Under the pieces are notes generated by a model. The model searched no databases, had not been told where the DNA came from, and saw nothing but the letters and a program-made list of their open reading frames with translations. DNA of 64,000 bases. Source: Zea mays (lineage: Eukaryota > Streptophyta > Magnoliopsida > Poales > Poaceae). A program made the position numbers and the translations under genes. Each line of letters begins with the position of its first letter. Position 1 is the stretch's first letter. Shown here one piece after another: positions 1 to 10,428 of this stretch. Location: assembly GCF_902167145.1 (NCBI RefSeq), contig NC_050105.1, positions 121,909,898 through 121,973,897 on the forward strand, written 5' to 3'.

Positions 1-2359
1 TGCTGGACGTCACCCTCGTACCTGAGACGACGGTGCAGTCAGTCCCCGGCGTGACTTTATCGCCACTCGTCGACCAAGAGGTACCGACCGATTCCCATCC
101 CACGTCATTTGGATTCAGCCTCAACCCGCCTAGCGACCTCGCTTTGGCGGGCGCTCTCGTAGAGGCGAGTCCAAATCCTCTGGGGTTTCGCATGCGGTCG
201 CCTTAGGACCAGTTGACAGACGTCTTGACCTACGGGCCCTCTGGGTCCGAGGAAGACGACGAGCCCAGCATCTATTGGGATTTCTCTGGACTTGGCAACC
301 CCAGTGCCATGTGGGACTTCATGACCGCATGTGACTACTGCCTCTCCGACTGTTCCGACGGTAGCCACAGCCTCAGCGACGAGGAATGCGGCCCAAGCCG
401 CGAATGTTTCCACGTCAATCTAGGGGGTCCCTCCGAAGGCAATCATCTCGGCATGCCGGAGGACGGTGATCTCCCTAGGCCGGTGCCCCGCGTTGACATC
501 CCACGGGAGCTAGCTGTGGTCCCCGTTCAGGCGGGGGGCCATGACCCACAGCTCGAGCAAATCCGCGGGGTGCAGGCCAGGCTCGACGAGGGAGCAGGAG
601 CGCTTGAGCCGATCCGCCGAGACGTCGGGTAGGCATGGGCGGGCCAACCCCCGGCCGGAGAAATACGTCATCTGCCCCAGGGCTTCCAGCACCGCGTCGC
701 CGACGACGTCAGGTTCAGGCCACCACCCGCATCTAGTGGGGTCGGCCAGAACCTGGCAGCAGCAGCGATGCTTCTCCGCGCGATGCCGGAGCCATCAACC
801 ACCGAGGGCCGGCGAATCCAGGGGGAGCTCAAGAATCTCCTGGAAGGCGCCGCGGTCCGACGGGCCGAGAGCTCTGCCTCCCGAAGGCAGGGGTACCCCT
901 CGGAACCTCATGCCGTGACTTCCCGATTCATGCGGGAAGCCTCGGTCTACACCGGGCGCACGCGCAACACCGCGCCTGCGGCCCCGGGCCGCCTCGGCAA
1001 CGAGCACCATCACCGCGACCGTCGGGCCCACCTCGACGAGAGGGTGCGCCGAGGCTACCACCCCAGGCGTGGGGGACGCTACGACAGCGGGGAGGATCGG
1101 AGTCCCTCGTCCGAACCACCCGGTCCGCAGGCCTTCAGCCGGGCCATCCGACGGGCACCGTTCCCGACCCGGTTCCGACCCCCGACTACTATCACAAAGT
1201 ACTCGGGGGAGACGAGACCGGAACTGTGGCTCACGGACTACCGTCTGGCCTGCCAACTAGGTGGAACGGACGATGACAACCTCATCATCCGCAACCTCCC
1301 CCTGTTCCTCTCCGACACCGCTCGCGCCTGGTTGGAGCACTTGCCTCCGGGGCAGATCTCCAACTGGGACGACCTAGTCTAAGCTTTCGCCGGCAATTTC
1401 CAGGGCACGTATGTGCGCCCCGGGAATTCCTGGGACCTCCGAAGCTGCCGGCAGCAGCCGAGAGAATCTCTCCGGGACTACATCTGGCGATTCTCGAAGC
1501 AGCGCACCGAGCTGCCCAACATCACCGACTCGGATGTCATCGGCGCGTTCCTCGCCGGCACCACCTGCCGCGACCTGGTGAGCAAGCTGGGTCGCAAGAC
1601 CCCCACCAGGGCGAGCGAGCTGATGGACATCGCCACCAAGTTCGCCTCCGGCCAGGAGGCGGTCGAGGCTATCTTCCGAAAGGACAAGCAGCCCCAGGGC
1701 CGCCCATCGGAAGATGCTCCCGAGGCGTCAACTCAGCGCGGCGCCAAGAAGAAGGGCAAGAAGAAGTCGCAAGCGAAACGCGACGCCGCCGACGCAGACC
1801 TTGTCGCCGCCGCCGAGTACAAGAACCCTCGGAAACCCCCCGGAGGTGCCAACCTCTTCGACAAGATGCTCAAGGAGCCGTGCCCCTATCACCAGGGGCC
1901 CGTCAAGCACACCCTTGAGGAGTGCGTCATGCTCCGGCGCCACTTCCACAGGGCCGGGCCACCCGCGGAGGGTGGTAGGGCCCGCGACGACGATAAGAAG
2001 GAAGATCACCAAGCGGGAGAGTTCCCCGAGGTCCGCGACTGCTTCATGATCTACGGTGGGCAAGCGGCGAACGCCTCGGCTCGGCACCGCAAGCAAGAGC
2101 GTCGGGAGGTCTGCTCGGTGAAGGTGGCGGCGCCAGTCTACCTAGACTGGTCCGACAAGCCCATCACCTTCGACCAGGCTGACCACCCCGACCATGTGCC
2201 GAGTCCGGGGAAATACCCGCTCGTCGTCGACCCCGTCATCGGCGACGTCAGGCTCACCAAGGTCCTCATGGACGGAGGCAGCAACCTCAACATCATCTAC
2301 GCCGAGACCCTCGGGCTCCTGCGTGTTGATCTGTCCTCCGTCCGAGCAGGCGCTGCGCC
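1..2359 (+). pseudogene. Huck-like gag and start of protease, copy 1, interrupted
   Basis: One frame runs through the segment with stop codons at 204-206 (TAG, where copies 2 and 3 have Trp), 630-632 (TAG, where copy 3 has Gln) and 1380-1382 (TAA, where copy 3 has Gln). The retrotransposon gag domain is around 1200-1680 (for example LACQLGGTDDDNLIIRN and NITDSDVIGAFLAGTTCRD). A lysine-rich linker follows near 1740-1790, then a Cys/His stretch beginning CPYHQGPVKHTLEEC near 1890. The retropepsin motif LMDGGSNLNIIY lies near 2270-2300. The frame breaks at 2359 where a foreign LTR enters, and it resumes at 8966 after one copy of the 5-bp duplication GCGCC. Gag would form the virus-like particle and protease would cut the polyprotein; this copy can make neither intact. 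Confidence 0.85.
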
Positions 2360-3113
2360 TGTGACAACCCATGTGTCAGTTTCGTGTTATGACGGAAGAT
2401 TAATCCTAATCTCGGATGCTCAGTAAAAATTTCTATTTCTCGCTCGCGTATGTCTCTAATTATCCAGACTATTCGTACACATTTCATCGAATTCAGAACT
2501 TTTCTGTCTCACAGAAGGCCAAGTTTGGAGCCTGTTAAAACTTTTATTTCTCAGAACGAATGCAGACTCGAAGATCATTCTCGAATTATAAATCTCATCT
2601 GAAGCTCATTTAATCAAACTCTCGACGATTGTTATTTGGTCTGAGCCCGATTTTAATTCCTCGAACGTTGATCTATGTCTGACTATTTTATCCGAATCCG
2701 TACTCTCAAACGGAATACTCAATATGTCATCCTCTAATTAATTCTTACTCGACTCGGCCAAATATCTCATATCCGAACCGAACTCAAAACCCCGTATCGA
2801 CAACGATTTTAAAATGTCACAATCTGATTTCTCCGACTAAAATCCGAAGCCGATCAGAAGTCTGAGAGAAACATTTATTTCTAAAATAGTGTGCGAGGAA
2901 TTATTTTCGAGCGAAATCAAATCCAACTCTCGGCCGAGTTAATCGCTCAACCTTCCGTTCGTCCGAACTCTTTTCGCTCTATTTTTCCGTAGCGACGAAT
3001 TCCGCGAGAGCATTTTTATTCCGGAAATAATTTAACGCAGCCCGATTTCGTGTTTGGGCCAGCCCAACCCAGCCCAATTAGGCCCATTCGAAACCCTAAC
3101 CCTAGGGTTTCTC

Positions 3114-3120
3114 TATAAAT
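3114..3120 (+). promoter_or_regulatory. TATA box of the 6.6-kb LTR
   Basis: TATAAAT follows AAACCCTAACCCTAGGGTTT, a telobox-like plant promoter motif, and precedes a C/T-rich leader. This suggests the U3/R boundary about 0.75 kb into the LTR. Confidence 0.55.
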
Positions 3121-4062
3121 ACGGATCCCTCTCCCTTGCCCTTGGCTGTTTTGCACTCCCACCCCTATTCTTTTCCCAGCCGCCACCAGCAACCTTCTTC
3201 TCCCCTACGCAGTCCTCCTCTCTGGTTCTTCCCACGGCGGCTGCATCTCCAGCCAAGGCGTGGGCGCCATCTCCCCTGGCCGAGCCCACCTCCCTGCTAG
3301 GGGCTCGCCAGCAATCCCCCCCACTCGGACCTCCATTTCCCCTAGCTGCTGCTCGCCGCGAAGCTCTCTGCTGGTTTCTTCTCCGTCGCGCGCAGGGCAG
3401 CCGGCGCCCCCTGCCCTTCTCCTTCCATGGACGCGAGCTCCACCTTGCCTGCTTTGGACGCTGCGCAGAAGCTTCTCCTGGCCGGCGCCCAGCAGCAGCT
3501 CCAAGCTCCCATGGGCGCGCCCCCTTCAGGCTTGTGCGCAGGGACCTCCCATGGTCGTCGAGCTCCTGTCCATGGCGTCCCTTCCCTCCAGCGCCTCCCT
3601 AAACTCCTTCCCCAACCATGGTGGGCGCGCAGGTGTTCCCTGGTCGGCCCTCGTCTCTGGGGATGTCCATTTCGGCGCCCCTCCCTGCTCCATTCTTTTT
3701 CCCCTTTTCTCTCTGCTCATGGCCGCTGGCAGCCATGGCGCTGGCCCCTGCTCCATGCCGACACCCCTGTTCCTCTTCTCTCTACCCCGAGCACCCTTCC
3801 TCCCTGCGCCAAGATCTTCTCCCTACTGCGCAGCAGCAGCCCTAAGTCCGTACCTTGCCTCTGCTCACCCATGGCAGCCGGTGTGGTGGTCGAGTTGAAC
3901 CCCTCCTCGCGGTTCTCCGTGGTGCCCGCCGGCTGTTCGGCAAATGCGCAGCAAGCCGCGCGCTGCAGCAGCCCTCCCGTTCGATCTCCACTCCCCTCGT
4001 CGCGTGTCGTCGCTCTCGTGCTCGCTGCGCAGCCCCATCCGCGACACCGTCGAAAACCGTGG

Positions 4063-4145
4063 TGAGAAACACCCCGCTGCCCTTGCTGCTATCATATTTT
4101 TGTGCTCGGAAAAATGTTGAATTGTTGTGTTTGTCTAATTCGCAG
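4063..4145 (+). other. Possible small intron in the LTR leader
   Basis: A GC-rich leader ends CCGTG followed by GTGAGAAAC, then about 80 T-rich bases ending in TTCGCAG, then GC-rich sequence resumes. The composition shift and the GT...AG borders resemble a plant intron in an LTR transcript. No transcript evidence is available. Confidence 0.3.
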
Positions 4146-6086
4146 CTAGCCGTCATGTCGCGCTCCGCGCCTTACCCGTTCAACGAAATGCCGAGCCGCG
4201 TGGACAGCCCATGCGGCAAGTCTCGACTCGTTCAGGTTGAATCCATGTGATCGACTTACTTGCACATTTGTCATTGTCATGTAGATATATGTGTGTGAAT
4301 ATGTTGTATGCGAATTAAAATTCATGGACGAGAAAGTGGTACGCGTAGTTGTGTTTGCGATTGGAATGCCAACAAGTGTTGTGTGCCTGCAATGGTCTAT
4401 TTGTGCGTCGCAGGGATTGGTCGCGGATGTATTAATTGTTTGATAAAACACTTCGTCGTAAAGTAGTGTGTTAGATGTGGTAAATTTAATAAAGCGTAAA
4501 ACATGCTGGGTAATTTCCGCGGTCGGCCAATGAGTTAGTCTAAGATAATTATATTTTATGTATTCATCGTTGGTGAAGGTTAGAGTGGGTTGAAAATGTA
4601 AATTATGCGACATGTTATTGGTGTTTGAAGAAGAGATGTGCAAATAATCAGTTTGGTGTTTCACTCGTCTAGTCGATAAATGTTGTTATAAATAATTGCG
4701 CTAAAACTTGGTCATAAGAGTGCACTGGGCACGTGGTGTAGGTTGGATGTGATAAGTAGATTGGAAGTGTGGGTTTGTTGAGCACTGTATTGTTGAAAGG
4801 GTATATCGAAGTGCATGGTAGTGGTAATTGCATCAAGTTAATCAGTAGTGTCTCGAGTGCACGCCACCACATGGTTGTATGCGAGACAGGGCAATATAAG
4901 ATGTGCTCGCCACGATAGTTCGGTTAGAATAGGTAGAAATTGTTTTGGCTTAAGTAGAGGGGTGATGGCATGCCAAGGTAGCCGTTGCTTCCTCTATAAT
5001 TATAAGTCGAGTCAAAATGCGGGGTACTAGTGGTACGCTAGACGGGTGGTGTCCAAATAAATTAACTGGTCGATATGGTAGTCGTCGTGCGTGATTTATG
5101 GTTAGTGAGTAGTTGAATTACGAGTTATGCGAGAATCATGTTAGAAACTAATGTGCGGCGTGTAACTGTGCTCGGGTGGTAAACCCTAGGTCGGTAGGTA
5201 TTATTGGTGTCGTTGGCAAATGGGGATGATTCTTGTTGTGCGATAAAATTGGAAAGGCAAAGAACAGGGGTAGTGTGTCGATCAAGTTAACCGATAGGTT
5301 CCGTGAACACGCTTGTGATGCTTTTATATGCATGATAAGATCGATGCCTTGTCGTCGTAGTCTTAGAAAATTTTTCTGAAACGCGCTAGCGCTCTACTGA
5401 TGGGTTGAATGAACTTGGGATGTATTACACTAGTTGTATGTCTCGCAGGTTATGCAAAAATGGCGAAAGGTGGTGTAGGTTGATAATTGGGAAATAGTCA
5501 CGTCATTAGCCAACTCATGTTAAGTAGGAGTCGATGGCGTAAGTGATTGTGATATAAATAGATGTGGTGTCTCGGACTGCGATAATAATAGGCAAGCCGA
5601 CGTGTACGCTGTCGAGCGGACCGTGTCGTTGCTCTAGTTAGCCAAATTGTTCGATGGCTTAGGTTAAGCTCGTAGTTACGATGAATTACTTATTGTAGTC
5701 TAAATGTGTATGGTTATGATCGCGGGTAAAAATTAGTAGTGCTCAAGTGATGTCTAAGTTAAAATACAAACTAGTGTATAAAGGGCGCGTCGATACACGC
5801 ATATGTACCGGGTCCGATTATTGTGGTGGATGTGTTTGTAAAAATTGTGTGTGGTGATTCTAGCGTACAAAGTAACTCGGATAAAAATTGGTAAGTTGAC
5901 TTGTTGGTTCTCATTTGATTAATTTAACTCTAACTAATGGTAAAGCTTTAGAGTAATTTAAGTCTCTCGAACGCAGCGATTCTTGAATTATATAGGAGCT
6001 GAAATTTATTGATTGCTGTTTTGGGCTGCACGCGCTGTTTTTGTCGTGTTGTATGTTTGATGAACTAAATTGTATTTTCTGTAGAT

Positions 6087-6800
6087 ATGTGCTATAGAAA
6101 AGTGGTAGCTAACTTTATTATCTTGCTGGTGTTAAAATTTGACAGACATAAGTCTGATCGTTTAGGAGTTATGATTTTTACAAATTCAGTGACTGAATCT
6201 GTCCAAATTCTGTACAGATTTCAGAAACTGCATTGTTTGCCTAATGTAATGTTAGAATCAGTCCTTGTAGATTATAAGAAAGTTGTAGATGCTTTTCTTA
6301 TCTTGCTTGTGTTAAAATTTCATAACTAAAGGCCTGACGGTTTAAGAGTTATGAATTTTACAAACTGATTGCTGTGTTCTGTCCTCTGACAGAACAGATT
6401 TCGAAAACTGAATTGTTTGATTCAGTTCAACATGGAATTACCCCTTGGTGATTATAAAAGTTGTGTAGTACTTTTGCTAAGCTTTCCAAAAAGTCTTAGA
6501 TCACTCTTTTTGGAGGTCTGAATCTTAAGTTATGAATGTTTCAAATATGAAGACTGAATCTGTCCAGTTCTGGGCAGCAAAGTCTTTTAGTGATGTTATC
6601 CTTAGTTAAATACTGAATCACCTTGAGATGTTTATAAATAATTTGTAGAACATTTAATTAGCTTTCCAGAAAGTCTAAAATCACTTTGTTTGGATGTCTG
6701 AATCTTCAGTTGTGAATTTTTGAAGTTGCAAGCCTGAATCTGTCCAAATCTGGACAGCGCTGTTGTGTTAACACCTTTTGACCTTGCTAAGTGTTTAATC
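6087..6800 (+). repeat. Degenerate tandem repeats of about 190 bp inside the 6.6-kb LTR
   Basis: Four or so diverged units each carry, in order, an 'AAGTTGTAGA' type motif, 'AGCTTTCCAGAAAGTCT' or similar, 'GTCTGAATC', and 'CTGAATCTGTCCAGTTCTG'. Spacing is roughly 170-200 bp. Units are too diverged to set exact limits by eye. Confidence 0.55.
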
Positions 6801-8965
6801 GTGCGGTGCTGACAATACCAAAGTTGTAGAGCACCCTCTAAGCTTTCTAGAAAATCTTAGTTTGCTATTTTTGGGTTAATATTTGAAAAGTTATGATTAA
6901 AACAAGTAGCTGCTGTGTTGCTGTCCCAAAAATCTGCAAATGCGCTTTTGATTGTTTAGTTCACCCTTCTGGCTAAAAATGGTTGGTTATCACTAAATTC
7001 GTATAGAATTACCATGACTAAGCTTGAGATAACATATGTGTCATATTTTTATACGTTTCTTTCTCTAGTTAATTGTGATGTAGTGATTGTGTTGCGTAAA
7101 TATCCAAAAATGTTTGTCGTCTTTTTAGTGGTGTTAACGTTGTGCGCTCGACGATATGTAGTGCGCTAACGCTAGTGTGTGTGGTTACTTGTGACGTCGT
7201 AGTTGTGTGCGTAAATAAATAAAATGGTGTTGTCTTTTTAAAGGTGTTAGTGTTGGACGCCGATAACGTTTAGATAACGAATGCTAGCGTATGGTTGTCT
7301 ACGGTGTCTTCCAAATTAATATTTAGTTCGCCACTGTGTCTTTGTATATCTTGTGCTACTTTTGTGCTACTTTCAGTATATTCATACATATGCACCTTGC
7401 ATCTCATTTAGGACCGAGAGATGATGATCGAGCAACTGATGTGGTGCCACCCACAAGGTGCAGTTGGTGGACGACCTGAAGACTGATGGACTTAACCAGT
7501 GGATGCTCGCCAAGCAAGCACCTCCCCCCAGCAAACACTATCTAAGTGTTAAAAATTAAAGGCAAGCCCCGGTTTTATGCATAACCGTTTATATATGCTA
7601 TTTTACTACACTTATTGATTGTAGGATTGAATGTGCACTTAAGTGTAGGAGTTGTGTGAAACCCTAGTTGCATGATCTCAGGAATCCTGTTGAGATGAAT
7701 ACTAGTATGCTAGGTCGAGTAGCTGCTTATTTAATTAGGATCTCGGTAGAAGTCGAGTGATTTTTCTAGCACTCGCGCGATTTCAGGAAATTGGTTGTAT
7801 CCACTTTCTTCTCATAATGATGCTGGTTGTGGACAACAATCCATGGTGATTGGTTGTCCACGGGATGAAAATTTGAATAAGGATTAAGGTGTGGTACCGT
7901 GAGTCAAGCGTTTGAACGTACTAAGCACATGCCGAGAAATATGGTAAATCGGTAAGCCTAGTACCTGAGTGAACCTGGCAGTGGACATATCCCCTCACGC
8001 GATCTGAGACGAGGTCTCCCATTCCGGTTATGGTGGGTACAAGTGCGGTCACTGCACGACGGCCAGTCGGGGTCAGTGAGGCATTGTACGCCAAGACGGT
8101 GAGCCCTGATCTGCTGATGGGGAATCGATGGGGACGGTTGATGTGTGTGTGGGGACGGAGTGCCCCTACATGTCGTGTGTTTAGGTTTACCTTGCAAGGA
8201 TAAAAACTCGATTCGAATCGTCTGCTTCTCGCAGCTAATGAGACTGCTTGATCCATGCTGCTACATTGAGTAACAAGTGGAAATATGATGAGTTGACATA
8301 AGATGTGATTGCTAATAATGTTTGTTACCATGTATGAATAGATAGTTCACTTTTAGCCTTAAGAGAGTCACACTTAATTTTGACCAAGTTAAAATCTTGA
8401 TTTAGAAACTCAGCTAGTGCTTTTGGCAACCAAACCCCACAGCCAAACAGCTGCATGTCTAGAGGTAGAGGAGTAGACTCCTCACACCGGGTAAGTCTAG
8501 CTGAGTATTAGTATACTCAGCCTTGCTTGTGGCATAATTTTTGCAGGTACTTCTTAGGATGTTTGGTTGATGGTGTGACTTGGCTTTCGTCCCTGCCACC
8601 GGGACAGACGGTCAAGTGGGTTATTGCTTCCGCAGGAGAGGACCAGGAGGAGTAGCGTGGCCAGGCTTCGCCATGTTACTCGGTTTTCTCCGTTAGTTAT
8701 TTCCGCTGCATTAAAATTTATGGTTATTATTTCTTAAACTCCGATAATGTAATCACTAATGATACTTATTAAATTTGTGGTATTATGTTTTATTGTATTT
8801 CTCTGTGCCTCACCTTTGTGTGAGCTAGTGGTATTCGATCCTGGTTAAGTGGCTTTATCAGACGAGATCCGAGGGACTGACGGTTTATTCCTATTTAAGT
8901 GTGGTCTAGCCTCTAAGGCGGGACTTAGGCACTTAACTTGGAATAATTCGGGCGGTTCCGCCACA

Positions 8966-9956
8966 GCGCCCTTCCATGGGATCATTCCCGGGAAGCGCGT
9001 CTAGCCCCTCGGACAACTCGAGCTTCCCGTCTGCTTCGGAACACCCTCCAACTTCCGAATGGAGACCCTGACGTTCGAGGTGGTTGGGTTCCGAGGAACC
9101 TACCACGCGGTACTGGGAAGACCATGCTACGCGAAGTTCATGGCCGTCCCCAACTACACCTACCTGAAGCTCAAGATGTCGGGCCCCAACGAGGTCATCA
9201 CCGTCGGCCCCACGTACAAACACGCGTTCGAATGCGACGTGGAGTGCGTGGAGTACGCTGAGGCCCTCGCCGAGTCCGAGGCCCTCATCGCCGACCTGGA
9301 GAGCCTCTCGAAGGAGGTGCCAGACGTGAAGCGTCATGCCGGCAACTTTGAGTCAGCGGAGATGGTTAAGTCCGTCCCCCTCGACCCTAGCACCGACGCC
9401 TCCAAGCAGATCCGGATCGGCTCCGGGCTCGATCCCGAATAGGAAGCAGTGCTCGTCGACTTTCTCCGCGCGAACGCCGACGTCTTCGCGTGGAGTCCCT
9501 CGGACATGCCCGGCATACCGAGGGATGTCACCGAGCACTCGCTGGACATCCGAGCCGGGGCCCGACCCGTCAAGCAGCCTCTGCGCCGATTCGACGAGGA
9601 GAAGCGCAGAGCCATAGGCGAGGAGATCCACAAGCTAATGGCGGCAGGGGTTCATCAAAGAGGCGAAAGGCGTCAAGCTCAATCCCGAAAAGTGGGTCTT
9701 CGGGGTGCCCCAGGGCATGTTCTTGGGGTTCATCGTCTCCAAGCGGGGCATCGAAGCCAACTCGGAGAAGATCGCGACCATCGCGCAACACCTCGAGCCC
9801 TTGTTGGGGGCACCCGGGGGCTACACGCACCCCTGGGAAGGGCCGCTTGTCATCGCCAAAGTTCTAAAGCCCGGAACGTACAAGCTGGCCAACAGTCAAG
9901 GCGAGGTCTACGGCAACGCTTGGAACATCCAACAGCTACGTCGCTTCTGCCCTTAA
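8966..9956 (+). pseudogene. Huck-like protease end, RT fragments and integrase tail, copy 1
   Basis: After the LTR insertion the protease region continues (VLGRPCYAKF near 9110) to a TAG at 9440-9442. The RT start follows (DVFAWSPSDMPGIP near 9480). Compared with copy 2, about 450 bp of RT is missing at about 9657. The frame then carries the segment around GVPQGMFLGFIVS, and a second, much larger deletion at about 9785 removes the rest of RT, RNase H and most of integrase. The last part is the polyprotein end (PWEGPLVIAKVLKPGTYKLA near 9831) with stop TAA at 9954-9956. The TAG between protease and RT is at the same place in copy 2. Pol activity is impossible from this copy. Confidence 0.82.
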
Positions 9957-10428
9957 GATGTTTTCAAGTTGTTCGTATACCTCGCTCCCACGCAAGTCTT
10001 AGTCGTGAAGGAAGGGTCAGCCTCGCCTCGGCAGAGCCCGACCCTCCCTCGGGGGCTAAAAAGGAGGGAACCCCTCTTCGTCAAGATTGGGGAACCTCTC
10101 TGCGTCCAAAAATTTCAATCAAAAGGGCTTTTGTGTTCCCCCGGCTATGTCGGAAGCAAGACCCCAAGGAGCGAACGCGGGTGCATGTAAGTGGCAAGGC
10201 CGACTGAGCCGAGGGACTCCTATGCCTCCAGGTTAGGGACACCTCACTCGTCACCCGCCACGAAAAGTGACCCCTACTTCGGGAAGCCACCCTGTTACTA
10301 ACAGGCGAAGCCGGACATGCAAAATAAAAGGGAAAGGATTACGACTTCGTGCAACGGTAACAAAGTGTTCAGGCCTCAGCGGCCGCAGAAAGACACACGT
10401 GCATCCAACAGAAACTGTTCCAACAGAG
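9957..10428. other. Post-pol spacer of Huck-like copy 1
   Basis: GC-rich sequence between the pol stop and the end of the antisense gene. No ORF or repeat that I can support. Confidence 0.5.

Larger units (their letters stand above)
2360..8965 (+). mobile_element. 6.6-kb solo-LTR-like insertion without coding capacity
   Basis: The insertion begins TGTGACAACCC and ends GGTTCCGCCACA. It is flanked by a perfect 5-bp direct duplication GCGCC (2355-2359 and 8966-8970), and its removal restores the Huck gag-protease frame seen at 39830-39900. I find no gag or pol motif inside and no second copy of its start or end, so it reads as a solo LTR. It has an LTR-like promoter near 3114, a GC-rich pyrimidine-rich leader (3130-4060) and an AT-rich remainder. 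The 3' part resembles long LTRs of the Del/Tekay gypsy group. At 6606 bp it is longer than the 3-5 kb I would expect for such LTRs in maize, so a further unrecognised insertion inside is possible. Small ORFs within it look like chance. Confidence 0.72.

Noticed and set aside
3054..4065. Several long plus-strand ORFs in the LTR leader
   Set aside because: Low-complexity Pro/Ser/Leu/Arg products in C/T-rich DNA, no domain, and overlapping in three frames.
7921..8331. 136-codon minus-strand ORF in the 6.6-kb LTR
   Set aside because: No domain, inside an LTR, antisense to the LTR; likely chance.
9449..10207. 252-codon plus-strand ORF in Huck-like copy 1
   Set aside because: It runs across a deletion junction in RT into non-coding sequence, so its second half is a chance frame.
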